From positions 1,302,001 to 1,366,000 of the forward strand of contig NZ_CP073697.1 in the NCBI RefSeq assembly GCF_025264665.1: DNA of 64,000 nucleotides, in the 5' to 3' direction. Each line of letters begins with the position of its first letter. The first letter of the stretch is position 1. Under the pieces are notes generated by a model that saw nothing but the letters and a program-made list of their open reading frames with translations, was not told the origin of the DNA and did not search any database. Below, piece after piece: positions 44,585 through 53,406 of the stretch. The translations under genes and the position numbers were made by a program. This DNA is from Edaphobacter flagellatus. GTDB lineage: Bacteria > Acidobacteriota > Terriglobia > Terriglobales > Acidobacteriaceae.

Positions 44585-45966
44585 AAACTCACCTGCCCCT
44601 GTATCGCGAATCCTGCTTCGGCCAGCACACGTTCAACCGCCAGCGACACCTGCAACAGCCGGGCATCATCGTCGCCACGCGCCGAGAGCATCAACCCCAC
44701 AGGAGCCTCGCCCTGCCTGTGGCACGGCATCGACAAGGAACACGCATCCAGAAAATTGAACACCAGCGTGTTCCGCAACATTGCGCCGTTCGCATCGAAG
44801 TAAGCCTCATCGCTGCGCTCCAGCTCTGCAACCAGCGGAGCAACGCGCGGCACCGTCGGCATCACCCATGCATCCACCATCGCAAAGACCTTCTCGGCAC
44901 CCGCGATGATGCGCCGCCGCGCATCCAGCAGATCGCGATACTCGCTGTCTGATATCTCTCCTCCGCGCACAATGCGAGTCAGCACACGCGGATCGTAGCG
45001 ATCTCCAGCACGCGCGATCAGCTCACGATGCCATGCATAGGACTCTGCAGCCGCAATCCCTCCATAGCGATAGCACTGCGGAATCTCATCCAGCGCATCG
45101 AATCGCACCGCCGACACCTTCACTCCAGCATGCGAAAGCGCATCCAGTGCTGCATCGAACGACGTCGCCACGTGGCTCTCTAAGCCATCGAGCACGTAGC
45201 CCTGCAGCACTCCAAGACGCAGACCGGCCGCATCTTCCTGCTGCAACGCATGCGTCTCTCCCGACAACACCTCATCCATCGCAGCACAACACGCAACCGT
45301 CGCAGCAATCGGTCCAATCGAATCCAGGCTGGGCGACAGCGGTAACACGCCCTGCATCGATACGCGCCGTGCCGTTGGCTTGAATCCCGTCAAACCGCAC
45401 AGCGCCGCAGGAATGCGAATCGAGCCACCCGTATCCGATCCCACCGCAGCGACCGCCATACCATCGCTCACCGAAACCGCCGATCCCGAAGACGACCCAC
45501 CCGAGATCCTTCCCTCTTCTCGCGCATACGGAGTCCGCGGCGTTCCATAGTGCGGATTCAACCCCAGCCCCGAGAATGCAAACTCCGTCATGTTCGTCCG
45601 GCCCACCACCACCGCACCGGCATCACGCAACCGCCTCACCACCGCCGCATCACTTGCTGCTGGCGGCGCATCGTTGAGCACCACCGACCCGGCGCGCGTC
45701 ACCTGTCCCTCGACATCGAACAGATCCTTTACCGTCACCGGCACACCGCGCAACGGCAGCCCGGCGCTCACAGGCAGATAATCCGCAGCCTCCGCCTCAG
45801 CGCGTGCCGTCGATTCGAACACCTTCGTGAAGACATGCGCACCCTCACCTTCGCGGTCCAGCGCAGCCTCCAGGCAAGCCTCCACCAGCTCTCTGCTCGT
45901 AACGCGTCCCTCATCCAATGCCTCACGATAAGCCTTCAACGAATAAGCCGGAGAAACTCTCTTCAT
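44581..45966 (-). CDS. Amidase-signature family hydrolase
   Basis: A 461-residue amidase with the Ser-cis-Ser-Lys triad: Lys80 in GVPVTVKDLFD, the cis-Ser in GGSSSGSAV and the nucleophile Ser182 in GSDTGGSIR. PLSPSLDSIGPI and GLTGFKPT are further family signatures. The frame is open 40 codons further upstream, but that part is Arg-rich and unlike the family; the ATG at 45966 is preferred. It could be an AtzF-like, glutamyl-tRNA-amidotransferase-A-like or general aryl/alkyl amidase. No GatB/GatC genes are adjacent, so a stand-alone catabolic amidase is most likely. The start is divergent from the CBM9-like gene at 46035. Confidence 0.88.
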   Translation of the reverse strand: MKRVSPAYSLKAYREALDEGRVTSRELVEACLEAALDREGEGAHVFTKVFESTARAEAEAADYLPVSAGLPLRGVPVTVKDLFDVEGQVTRAGSVVLNDAPPAASDAAVVRRLRDAGAVVVGRTNMTEFAFSGLGLNPHYGTPRTPYAREEGRISGGSSSGSAVSVSDGMAVAAVGSDTGGSIRIPAALCGLTGFKPTARRVSMQGVLPLSPSLDSIGPIAATVACCAAMDEVLSGETHALQQEDAAGLRLGVLQGYVLDGLESHVATSFDAALDALSHAGVKVSAVRFDALDEIPQCYRYGGIAAAESYAWHRELIARAGDRYDPRVLTRIVRGGEISDSEYRDLLDARRRIIAGAEKVFAMVDAWVMPTVPRVAPLVAELERSDEAYFDANGAMLRNTLVFNFLDACSLSMPCHRQGEAPVGLMLSARGDDDARLLQVSLAVERVLAEAGFAIQGQVSF

Positions 45967-46034
45967 AGAAGACACTCTATATCGCCACCGCTCCAGCACG
46001 AAGCACTTCCAGCCCTTTATGATGACTGTCACAC

Positions 46035-46796
46035 ATGCAAACCTTCCGATCCTTCGCACCACACAACGTCTTCGCCTGTGTCGCATCGCTCCTCATCACT
46101 GCGACACCGGCCCTTCACGCCCAAACACCGAAGACCTACGACTGCGTCCGAGCCGAGAAGCCTCTAGTCATCGACGGCAAGCTCGATGATCCCGCATGGC
46201 AGAAAGCTGCATGGACCGACGACTTCGTCGACATCGAAGGCGACGCCAAGCCCAGGCCGCGCTTCCGCACCCGCACCAGGCTCCTGTGGGACGACGACTA
46301 TCTCTACATTGGCGCCGAGCTCGAAGAGCCCGAAATCAAGGCCACGCTCACCCAACACGACTCCGTCATCTTCCACGACAACGACTTCGAAGTCTTCCTC
46401 AAGCCGCCTACCAACACATCCGGCTACTTTGAGTTCGAAATCAACGCCCTCAACACCTCCTGGGACCTCTACCTCAACAAGCCCTACCGCGAAGGCGGCA
46501 AAGCCGATAACTCCTGGGACATCCCCGGTCTCAAAACCGCCGTCGCGCTCAACGGCACACTCAACAACCCCAACGACAAAGACCACAGCTGGACCGTCGA
46601 GATTGCCATCCCCTGGACCGCGTTCCGCTCGCGCCTCCCTGTCGAGCGTCCAAAGCCCGGCACCGAGTGGCGCGTCAACTTCAGCCGCGTCGAATGGAAG
46701 GCCGGCCAGCCGAAGGAAGACAACTGGGTCTGGTCGCCGCAAGGCGTCGTCAACATGCACATCCCCGACAAGTGGGGCTATGTGCGCTTCCGCTAA
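46035..46796 (+). CDS. Secreted CBM9-like carbohydrate-binding-family protein
   Basis: A 253-residue protein with a signal peptide (FACVASLLITATPALHAQ) and a single family-9-like carbohydrate-binding domain. The landmarks are PLVIDGKLDDPAWQKAAWTDDFVDIEG, RTRLLWDDDYLYIGAELEEP, HDNDFEVFLKPP, YFEFEINALNTSWDLYLNKPY and WTVEIAIPWTAF, with WRVNFSRVEW at the end. Such stand-alone domains are common in polysaccharide-using bacteria; the ligand is unknown. It diverges from the amidase gene (68 bp between start codons). Confidence 0.88.
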   Translation: MQTFRSFAPHNVFACVASLLITATPALHAQTPKTYDCVRAEKPLVIDGKLDDPAWQKAAWTDDFVDIEGDAKPRPRFRTRTRLLWDDDYLYIGAELEEPEIKATLTQHDSVIFHDNDFEVFLKPPTNTSGYFEFEINALNTSWDLYLNKPYREGGKADNSWDIPGLKTAVALNGTLNNPNDKDHSWTVEIAIPWTAFRSRLPVERPKPGTEWRVNFSRVEWKAGQPKEDNWVWSPQGVVNMHIPDKWGYVRFR

Positions 46797-46929
46797 CAGC
46801 GCTGGCATTTGACGAGCATTACGCTTGAAAAGACGCGGCATACTCACCACAACATTCCACCGGGCTTGTGTTTACTCCTGCAGAGCAACACCGGCAGCCC
46901 AAGCGCAGCCGCAAGGAGCAACACAAGGT

Positions 46930-47379
46930 ATGAAACGCATCCTGATTCATTCGACCCTAGCCCTCACCCTGGCCGCGACCGCAGCGTTCGCACAACAGAC
47001 TGCGCCTGCGCCGGCCGACAACCAGAACAGCGCCGCGCAGCAGCCAGCAGGACCGCACGGTCGCCATCACGCCTTCGATGCACACAAGGCAGCCCAGCAC
47101 ATGGGCAAGAAGCTGGGCCTGTCCGATGATCAGACAGCCAAGCTCGAACCCATCCTCGCCGACCGCCAGCAGAAGATGGCCGCCCTGCGTGCCAATACCA
47201 GTCTCACGCCCGACCAGCGCCGCGAGCAGGCGCGCGCTATCCAGAAGGACACCCATACCCAGCTCGCGGGCGTCCTTACCCCCGACCAGATGCAGCAGCT
47301 GAAGTCCATGCATCGTGGCCCGCACGGCAAGCAGCAGGGTCAGCAACCCGAGGCCGCAACGCCTCCTTCTGCCAGCTAA
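46930..47379 (+). CDS. Periplasmic Spy/CpxP-like (LTXXQ) protein
   Basis: A 149-residue helical protein with a signal peptide (KRILIHSTLALTLAATAAFA). A Pro/Gln-rich stretch and a His-rich GPHGRHHAFDAH segment follow. The helical core carries two LTPDQ repeats (LTPDQRREQ, LTPDQMQQL), the signature of Spy/CpxP periplasmic chaperones. The C-terminus is His/Gln-rich (HRGPHGKQQGQQ). His clusters may bind metal. The ATG at 46930 has AAGGAG upstream and is the only start that places the signal peptide correctly. A strong terminator follows. Confidence 0.85.
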   Translation: MKRILIHSTLALTLAATAAFAQQTAPAPADNQNSAAQQPAGPHGRHHAFDAHKAAQHMGKKLGLSDDQTAKLEPILADRQQKMAALRANTSLTPDQRREQARAIQKDTHTQLAGVLTPDQMQQLKSMHRGPHGKQQGQQPEAATPPSAS

Positions 47380-47396
47380 AACCGGCGTCACCTGCC

Positions 47397-47440
47397 CGAA
47401 GCCGCACACCTGCACCATTCCGTGTGCGGCTTCGGCTTTT
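47397..47440 (+). terminator. Terminator after the Spy-like gene
   Basis: Perfect 13-bp arms (CGAAGCCGCACAC / GTGTGCGGCTTCG) with a 12-nt loop are followed by GCTTTTTCC, 18 nt after the stop and upstream of murA. Confidence 0.88.
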
Positions 47441-47493
47441 TCCGCACCAATCTCAATACCCATTTCCTCGTAACTCTTCCGTAAACTGGGGCA

Positions 47494-48777
47494 ATGGACA
47501 AGTTTGTTGTACGCGGCGGAAACCCTCTACTCGGAACCATCAAAGTCTCCGGAGCCAAGAACTCCGCCCTTCCCTGCATGGCCGCCGCCATCCTCACCGA
47601 AGACGAGGTCATCCTCGAAAACATCCCCCAGGTCCGCGACATCGAGACTGAGCGCAAGTTGCTCGCCTCCATGGGCGCCGAAGTCGAGCTAGGCTACGGA
47701 CGCGCCCAGCACCGCACGCGCATCAAGTGCGGCATCCTCTCCGATCCCGTCGCCAAATACGAGATCGTCAAGACCATGCGCGCCAGCTCGCTCGTCCTCG
47801 GCCCGCTCATCGCGCGCACCGGCATCGCTCGCGTCGCCATGCCCGGCGGCTGCGCCATCGGCGGCCGTCCCATCGACCTCCACATCAAGGGCCTCGAGTC
47901 CATGGGTGCCACCATCACCTACGACCACGGCTACCTCGAAGCCAGGGCCGACCGCCTCAAAGGTGCACACATCGTCTTCGACAAGATCACCGTCACAGGC
48001 ACCGAAGACCTGCTGATGGCCGCAGTCCTCGCCGATGGCGAGACCATCTTCGAGAACTGCGCCCGCGAGCCCGAAGTCACCGATCTCGCCGCCCTGCTTG
48101 TCGCCATGGGAGCCAAAATTGAAGGCGCCGGAACCTCCACCATCAAGGTGCAGGGTGTCAGCAGCCTCCATGGCGCCCGGCACCGCATCAACCCCGACCG
48201 CATCGAAGCCGGAACCTTCCTCATCGCGGGAGCCATCACCGGCGGCGACCTCAACGTCGATTCCTGCGAGCCCGCACATCTCAGCGCACTCATCTCCAAG
48301 CTCGAAGAGTGCGGCGTCAAGCTGGACGTCGGCAAAGATCACGTCCGCGTTCGCTCCGGCGCAGGCGAGCTCAAAGCTGCCGACATCTCCACCGAGGAGT
48401 ATCCCGGCTTCCCCACCGACATGCAGGCCCAGTACATGGCCCTCGCCACGCAGATGGAAGGCACCTCCGTTGTTACAGAAAACATCTTCGAGAACCGATT
48501 CATGCACGTTGGCGAGCTCAACCGCATGGGAGCCAACATTACCGTGCAGGGCCGCACTGCCACCGTTCGCGGCAAGACCCCGCTGCAGTCCGCGGCCGTC
48601 ATGTGCTCCGACCTCCGCGCCTCCGCCTCACTTGTCCTCGCTGCATTGGTCGCTGATGGCGAAACCATCCTCGACCGCGTTTATCACATCGATCGTGGCT
48701 ACGAGCGCATCGAAGAAAAACTCCGCGGCGTGGGAGCGCAGATCCGCCGCATGGGCGACGTCTTCGGCAAAAAGTAA
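47494..48777 (+). CDS. murA: UDP-N-acetylglucosamine 1-carboxyvinyltransferase
   Basis: A 427-residue EPSP-synthase-fold enzyme that transfers enolpyruvate from PEP to UDP-GlcNAc, the first committed step of peptidoglycan synthesis. The catalytic cysteine is Cys120 in PGGCAIGGRPIDLH, so the enzyme is of the fosfomycin-sensitive type. Lys22/Asn23 in VSGAKNSALPCMAA, RASSLVLGPL and the late EYPGFPTDMQAQYMAL and FENRFMHVGELNRMGA are all intact. TAAACT ends exactly 6 nt before the ATG, and only GGGG resembles a ribosome site, so a leaderless message is possible. The terminator at 47397-47440 isolates it from the gene before. Confidence 0.97.
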   Translation: MDKFVVRGGNPLLGTIKVSGAKNSALPCMAAAILTEDEVILENIPQVRDIETERKLLASMGAEVELGYGRAQHRTRIKCGILSDPVAKYEIVKTMRASSLVLGPLIARTGIARVAMPGGCAIGGRPIDLHIKGLESMGATITYDHGYLEARADRLKGAHIVFDKITVTGTEDLLMAAVLADGETIFENCAREPEVTDLAALLVAMGAKIEGAGTSTIKVQGVSSLHGARHRINPDRIEAGTFLIAGAITGGDLNVDSCEPAHLSALISKLEECGVKLDVGKDHVRVRSGAGELKAADISTEEYPGFPTDMQAQYMALATQMEGTSVVTENIFENRFMHVGELNRMGANITVQGRTATVRGKTPLQSAAVMCSDLRASASLVLAALVADGETILDRVYHIDRGYERIEEKLRGVGAQIRRMGDVFGKK

Positions 48778-48790
48778 CCGATACGGTGGC

Positions 48791-49261
48791 TTATAGCGAA
48801 AGCCGCTTCCAGTACAACAACGCATCCGCCCCCGGGCCGTAGAAGTCCTCCTCTTCTGCGGCCCGTTCGTATCCGCTCCTCTCATAAAAACGTATGGCGC
48901 CCGCGTTCTTCGCATAAACATGCAGCAGCATGGCAACTCCTCCCAAGCCAGCAATCCATGCCTCACCATCCCGAAGCATCCGTTCTCCAATGCCTCTCCT
49001 GCGAACCGCGTCGGCCACATCGATCGTGATCACATAACCCACCTTCGCGCCCCGCATCTCCTCTCGATGCACAATGCAGAATCCAGCAATCGCGCCTGCT
49101 GACTCCGCCACAACCACCCACGCATTCTCTGCCTCGACATAACGCTGCATCGCCGTCCGGCTGAAGCGGAACGGCGGCGCAAAACAAGCTGCATCCAGCT
49201 CCACAATCGCAGCCAGGTCGCGTGGCTCATATCGTCGAAATGTCAGTGCAGCGTCGCCCAT
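48791..49261 (-). CDS. rimI: GNAT acetyltransferase, RimI-like
   Basis: A 156-residue N-acetyltransferase of the GNAT fold, most like RimI, which acetylates the N-terminus of ribosomal protein bS18. The acetyl-CoA loop is visible as DVADAVRRRGIGERML, and the later LHVYAKNAGAIRFYERSGYE matches the RimI motif with its Tyr. The N-terminal FRRYEPRDLAAIVELDAACF is typical. The name is by resemblance; related GNAT enzymes with other substrates look similar. It converges with murA (13 bp between stops). Confidence 0.75.
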   Translation of the reverse strand: MGDAALTFRRYEPRDLAAIVELDAACFAPPFRFSRTAMQRYVEAENAWVVVAESAGAIAGFCIVHREEMRGAKVGYVITIDVADAVRRRGIGERMLRDGEAWIAGLGGVAMLLHVYAKNAGAIRFYERSGYERAAEEEDFYGPGADALLYWKRLSL

Positions 49262-49366
49262 CCCCTCATCCCATCACAATCCTCTTCCCTGCACCATCTG
49301 TAGAAGAGGTTCCCACTCTCATCCTTGCGATGTAATACTGATGCATCGCAACGTACAGGAAGACGG

Positions 49367-50422
49367 ATGACCAAACGTAAGAGCGTCCCCGATACCGGCA
49401 GACCAATCACTCTCAAAACTCTCGCCGAATACCTCGGGCTCTCCCCGGCGACCGTCTCCATCGTCCTCAACAACTCTTCACTCGCCAAATCCATCTCGCC
49501 GCAGACCCGCCAGCGCGTGCTCGACGCAGCCAAAAAGCTGCAGTATCGCCCCAATCCGCACGCCCGCATGCTCCGCACCCGGCAAAGCAACACCATCGGT
49601 GTCGTCGTCCCTGAGATCAGCGAAGGCTACTTCACCCGCCTCATGCTCGGCGTCGAGCCTTATCTCATGCAGGCTGGCTACCTCTACTTCACCGTCAGCC
49701 ATCTCTGCCGTCCCGACCTGCTCGAGGAGTACCCCGACCTGCTCATGAGCCGCGCCGTCGACGGCTTCCTGCTCGTCAACACCGAGCTTCGCAGTCAGAT
49801 CAAGCTGCCCGCCGTCGCCGTCTCCTCCCACATCCCGACTCCCGGAGTCACCAACTTCGTCATCGACCACGACCGCGCCACACGCCTCGCCTTGCGTCAC
49901 CTGTACGAGCTTGGCCACCGCCGCATCGCCTTCATGAAAGGCCAGCACTTCTCTCTCGACTCCGAGTCGCGCTGGCAGTCCATCACCGCCATCGCGCACG
50001 AGATCGGCATCGACATACGTCCCGAGCTCTGCATCTACCTCGAGAAAAATCTCTGGTCCCCCGAGCTCGGCTACCTCCCCGTGCGCAACCTCCTCGACCG
50101 TACCCGCGACTTCACCGCCGTCTTCTGCTTCAACGACACCGCCGCCATCGGCGCCATCCGCGCCATCGAAGACGCAGGCCTCTCCTGCCCCCGCGACATC
50201 TCCGTCATCGGCTTCGACGACATCATCGTCGCCGAATACTTCAACCCGCGCCTCACCACCGTGCGCCAGCCGCTCGCCAAAATGGGCAGCGATGCCGCCG
50301 AGCTCCTCATCCAGCGCATACAGTCCCCCACGCAGCCCTACCCCGAAACCGTGCTCTTCACGCCCGAGCTGGTCGTTCGCGAATCCACCGCCGCCGCACC
50401 GCTCCGCCGCACCCGGCCCTGA
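49367..50422 (+). CDS. LacI-family transcriptional regulator
   Basis: A 351-residue regulator. The N-terminal helix-turn-helix is ITLKTLAEYLGLSPATVSIVLNN with the hinge LQYRPNPHARMLRTRQSNTIGVVVP. A periplasmic-binding-protein-like effector domain follows (RRIAFMKGQHFSLDSESRW, FCFNDTAAIGAIRAIEDAGL, ISVIGFDDIIVAEYFNPRLTTV). AGGAAGACGG precedes the ATG at 49367. An interrupted palindrome GCGATG-N11-CATCGC (49327-49349) lies upstream and could be its own operator. The MFS transporter gene starts 6 bp after its stop, so the regulator probably controls sugar uptake. Confidence 0.93.
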   Translation: MTKRKSVPDTGRPITLKTLAEYLGLSPATVSIVLNNSSLAKSISPQTRQRVLDAAKKLQYRPNPHARMLRTRQSNTIGVVVPEISEGYFTRLMLGVEPYLMQAGYLYFTVSHLCRPDLLEEYPDLLMSRAVDGFLLVNTELRSQIKLPAVAVSSHIPTPGVTNFVIDHDRATRLALRHLYELGHRRIAFMKGQHFSLDSESRWQSITAIAHEIGIDIRPELCIYLEKNLWSPELGYLPVRNLLDRTRDFTAVFCFNDTAAIGAIRAIEDAGLSCPRDISVIGFDDIIVAEYFNPRLTTVRQPLAKMGSDAAELLIQRIQSPTQPYPETVLFTPELVVRESTAAAPLRRTRP

Positions 50423-50428
50423 TCCGCA

Positions 50429-51586
50429 ATGTCTCCGCCTGCATCGACTGACGCCGCTCCCGCCACGCCCTGGCGATCGCTCCTGCCCATCTTCCTCTAC
50501 TTCGCAGCTACAGGCATCGTCACCGTCATGCTGGGCCCCCTTCTGCCTTCCTTCATCCAGCGTTGGCATCTCGAAGACGCCCAGGCCGGCACCCTCTTCT
50601 CCTCCTTCTTCGCCGGACAGTTCCTCGGCTCCTGGTTCGCCACCCGCAACCTTCGGTTCAGCCTCCTCGCCGGTGCAGCACTCGCCGCCGCAGGATGCAC
50701 CGCTCTCCACTGGACCACGTTCCACACCGCCCACCTCGCTCTCGCCACCTGCGGCCTCGGCCTCGGCCTCTCGCTCGCCGCAGGCAACGTCGTCGCCGGA
50801 ACCAGCTCCGCCAATCGAGCTCGTGTCCTCGCCATCCTCAACGTCAGTTGGAGTCTCGGGGCCATCGCCTGCCCTGCCCTCCTCCACGCCGCCGGCTCCT
50901 CTTTTTTCGCCATCGCCGGAGCCATCCTCGCCCTCTCCGGCCTCTGCATCGCGATCACCGGATTGCCCTCTGCAGCCTCTGCTCCCGATGCCGCAGCATC
51001 TCCCTCGCGCCTGCCGCTTTCTCTCCTCACGATGCTTCTCTTTGCCGCATCGCTCCTGCTCTACATCGGCACAGAAAACTCTCTCGGTGGGTGGCTCCCC
51101 AGCTTCGCCCTGCGGAACAGCACCGTGCTCAGCTCCGCCGCAATTGCTCTCTCGTACTGGTTAGCCGAACTCATGGGACGCCTGCTGCTGGCCGCGCTAC
51201 CGCCCCACCTCAGCCCGTCCAAGCTCTACCGCGCATTCCTTACCCTGCTCCTCTTAGTGCAAGCCACGCTTCTGCTCACACCCCATCCAGCAAATACCCT
51301 CATCGTCGCCGCAGTCATCCTCAGCGGAGTCGCCCTCGGCCCGCTCTATCCTCTCCTCGTCTCTCTCCTTCTCGCGCGTACCGGACAGCACCCTCGCCTC
51401 GGCGCTCTCTTCGCCTGCGCCTCTCTCGGCGGAGCCATCCTTCCCTGGCTCACCGGAGCAGCCTCCACCCGCTTCAGCACCCTCCGCGCCGGACTCTGCA
51501 TTCCGCTCATCGGTGTGCTGGCCATGCTCCTCTTTTCCTCCGCCACCCAACAGCCCGCCAGCGACACGCAGAAATCATCCGCTTAA
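50429..51586 (+). CDS. Major facilitator superfamily transporter
   Basis: A 385-residue integral membrane protein with about 12 hydrophobic helices, beginning FLYFAATGIVTVMLGPLLPSF. The loop after helix 2 (ATRNL) is a shortened version of the MFS motif. GTENSLGGWLPSFALR and ALGPLYPLLVSLLLARTG resemble FucP/sugar:proton symporters of the FHS group. The substrate is not identifiable, but the tight linkage to a LacI-type regulator (6-bp gap) argues for a sugar. The C-terminus is short and polar. No terminator-like hairpin with a T-run follows closely. Confidence 0.88.
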   Translation: MSPPASTDAAPATPWRSLLPIFLYFAATGIVTVMLGPLLPSFIQRWHLEDAQAGTLFSSFFAGQFLGSWFATRNLRFSLLAGAALAAAGCTALHWTTFHTAHLALATCGLGLGLSLAAGNVVAGTSSANRARVLAILNVSWSLGAIACPALLHAAGSSFFAIAGAILALSGLCIAITGLPSAASAPDAAASPSRLPLSLLTMLLFAASLLLYIGTENSLGGWLPSFALRNSTVLSSAAIALSYWLAELMGRLLLAALPPHLSPSKLYRAFLTLLLLVQATLLLTPHPANTLIVAAVILSGVALGPLYPLLVSLLLARTGQHPRLGALFACASLGGAILPWLTGAASTRFSTLRAGLCIPLIGVLAMLLFSSATQQPASDTQKSSA

Positions 51587-51694
51587 AAAGCGGAACCAGG
51601 CGCAAAGGCCCGGCTCTCTCATAACAAAATTTGTATTGGACGCAGCATAGCTGCCTCACAAGTGATCTTTCCCCACACACCCCGGGGTCACGCA

Positions 51695-51717
51695 GCGGAG
51701 GCCCAACAGGCCTCCGC
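51695..51717. other. GC-rich hairpin in the 51.6-52.2 kb gap
   Basis: Perfect 9-bp arms GCGGAGGCC / GGCCTCCGC with a CAACA loop. It lies 20 nt beyond the stop of the small minus-strand ORF at 51738 and ~110 nt after the MFS gene. Neither strand has a following T-run, so its role is uncertain. Confidence 0.4.
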
Positions 51718-51737
51718 ACTTCGACTTACCCCACCCG

Positions 51738-51830
51738 TTAGCGGTTGGTCGAGAAGCGGAACTGATCGCGAAGGGTAATGGAGCAGATCACGCACAGAGC
51801 AACGATAGACGGCAGAAAGAATACGTACAT
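51738..51830 (-). CDS. Possible 30-residue single-pass membrane peptide
   Basis: A 30-codon ORF begins MYVFFLPSIVALCVICSITL, a predicted membrane helix, and ends with a polar, Arg-rich tail (RDQFRFSTNR). A perfect GAGGAGG lies 6-7 nt before the ATG, the strongest ribosome-binding site in the window and in an otherwise non-coding 610-bp gap. A GC hairpin follows the stop. The size and layout resemble small regulatory subunits of transport or respiratory complexes or a type I toxin-like peptide, but there is no recognisable family. Real translation is plausible, not proven. Confidence 0.45.
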   Translation of the reverse strand: MYVFFLPSIVALCVICSITLRDQFRFSTNR

Positions 51831-51840
51831 AAATGCCTCC

Positions 51841-52140
51841 TCAGGCAAAAGTGAATTAGGTCCCCGGTGAATCCTTGTGGTCATCGGGAGCGTCCTGCAC
51901 TCTGCCTTATTGCAAACGTGCGGCCAATCTTTAAAAGCCGGTTATCCACCGGAAAATGGCCGTTTGACCCCCTCCCACTGGCTCTGAAGAGGGAAATCTG
52001 CGCATTCGAGGGAAAATCAGTTCCAAAAGATTGCCACCATGAGTGGCAAAACTTTTCACATTGCCACAAGTAACCAGAAAAGCGAGACTTTTGGGCAAAA
52101 GACAGGCCTCCCGGCCTACCTTAGGGCCGCAAAAACTCGA
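51841..52140. other. Intergenic stretch without recognisable gene
   Basis: This part of the gap between the MFS and mqnE genes is AT-richer than its surroundings. It contains a short hairpin TTGCCAC-CATGA-GTGGCAA (52031-52049) and a second TTGCCAC 12 bases later, plus CCGG-TTATCCA-CCGG near 51940. Short ORFs here have no convincing start signals. Confidence 0.4.
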
Positions 52141-52165
52141 TCCGGCACCCACAAGGAGTGCCGGA
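52141..52165 (-). terminator. Terminator of mqnE
   Basis: Arms TCCGGCAC / GTGCCGGA flank a 9-nt loop. On the minus strand the stem is followed by TCGAGTTTTTGC, 35 nt after the mqnE stop. Confidence 0.7.
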
Positions 52166-52199
52166 CCGATGTTTCAACCGCTCAATTGAAAAGCGGCAA

Positions 52200-53369
52200 T
52201 TAGACTGCAATCGTAAAGCTGTCCTCGCTGCGAGTCACCGCACGGTACATCGTGTCCCGCTCAAACGGCACACGCCCCGCCTCCGTAATCAGCCGCACCA
52301 GATCCTTGCGCCGCAGCCCCTGCGGAGTCGTCGCGCCCGCATCGTGGTAGATCTTCTCTTCCACCACCGTGCCGTCGATATCGTCCGCGCCGAACCGTAG
52401 CGAGATCTGCGCCATCTTCGGCGACACCATCTGCCAGTAACTCTTGATGTGGGCAAAGTTATCCAGCATCAGGCGGCCAATCGCAATCTGCTTGATGTCC
52501 AGCATGCCCGTTGTCTTGGGAATATGCGCCAGCGCCGTATTGTCCGGATGGAACGACAGCGGAATAAATGTCTGGAACCCGCCCGTATCGTCCTGCACCT
52601 CGCGCAGCCGGATCATGTGGTCGACCCGGTCCTCATCGTTCTCGACATGCCCGTAAAGCATCGTCGCATTCGACCGCAAACCGATCTTGTGCGCCGTCCG
52701 CGCCGTCTCCAGCCACTCCGAGCCGTCAATCTTGTGATCACAGATGATGTGCCGTATCCGGTCGGCAAAAATCTCCGCGCCGCCTCCCGGCATCGAATCC
52801 ACACCCGCGGCCTTCATCCGCTCCAGCGTCTCCGGAATCGTCATCTTGCCGCGCTTGGCCAGAAACGCAACCTCGACCATCGTGAACGCCTTGATGTGGA
52901 CCTTCGGGAAGCGTTCCTTCAACCCGCGCACCAGGTCCATGAAGTACTCGAACGGCAGATCGGGATGCAGCCCGCCCACAATATGGAACTCCGTCACTGC
53001 CTCCGTATAGCCCTCGCCCGCCGCCGCCCAGGCTTCCTCGAGCGCCATCGTATACGTCCCCGCCTCGCCCTTCTTGCGCCCGAACGCGCACAGCCTGCAC
53101 GAGGCCACGCAGACATTCGTCGGATTGATATGGCGGTTCACATTGAAGTACGCCACATCCCCATGCAGCTTCTCGCGAACATAGTTCGCCAGCCAGCCCA
53201 CAGCCAGAATGTCGCCGCTGCGATACAGCGCCACCCCGTCGTCGAAGCTCAATCGCTCCCCGGCAAGCACCTTCTCTGCAATCGCACCCAGCGCCGGATC
53301 GTCCGTTTGAAAGGAGTGCCGCGGCTGCTGCGCCGCCTCCAGGCCACGCGTATTCGCCTCAAAGCTCAT
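52200..53369 (-). CDS. mqnE: Aminodeoxyfutalosine synthase (menaquinone biosynthesis)
   Basis: A 389-residue radical-SAM enzyme that couples 3-enolpyruvylbenzoate (the MqnA product) to SAM, yielding aminodeoxyfutalosine. The [4Fe-4S] motif is NPTNVCVASCRLCAF (Cys87, Cys91, Cys94). Family landmarks are FHIVGGLHPDLPFEYF, DSMPGGGAEIFADRIRH, which favours MqnE over MqnC, LRSNATMLYGHVENDEDRVDHM, and QTFIPLSFHPDNT followed by SYWQMVSPKMAQISLRFGADDIDGTV. With mqnA in the same window it shows that the organism uses the futalosine pathway. The genes are not clustered. A terminator follows. Confidence 0.94.
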   Translation of the reverse strand: MSFEANTRGLEAAQQPRHSFQTDDPALGAIAEKVLAGERLSFDDGVALYRSGDILAVGWLANYVREKLHGDVAYFNVNRHINPTNVCVASCRLCAFGRKKGEAGTYTMALEEAWAAAGEGYTEAVTEFHIVGGLHPDLPFEYFMDLVRGLKERFPKVHIKAFTMVEVAFLAKRGKMTIPETLERMKAAGVDSMPGGGAEIFADRIRHIICDHKIDGSEWLETARTAHKIGLRSNATMLYGHVENDEDRVDHMIRLREVQDDTGGFQTFIPLSFHPDNTALAHIPKTTGMLDIKQIAIGRLMLDNFAHIKSYWQMVSPKMAQISLRFGADDIDGTVVEEKIYHDAGATTPQGLRRKDLVRLITEAGRVPFERDTMYRAVTRSEDSFTIAV

Positions 53370-53406
53370 ACAACGATTCTACGCTCTCCCGCTCCCTGCC
53401 GGTACG

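Noticed and set aside
49478..50887. 469-codon minus-strand frame opposite the LacI and MFS genes
   Set aside because: Highly Gly/Glu-rich shadow of two well-supported genes, spanning both of them.
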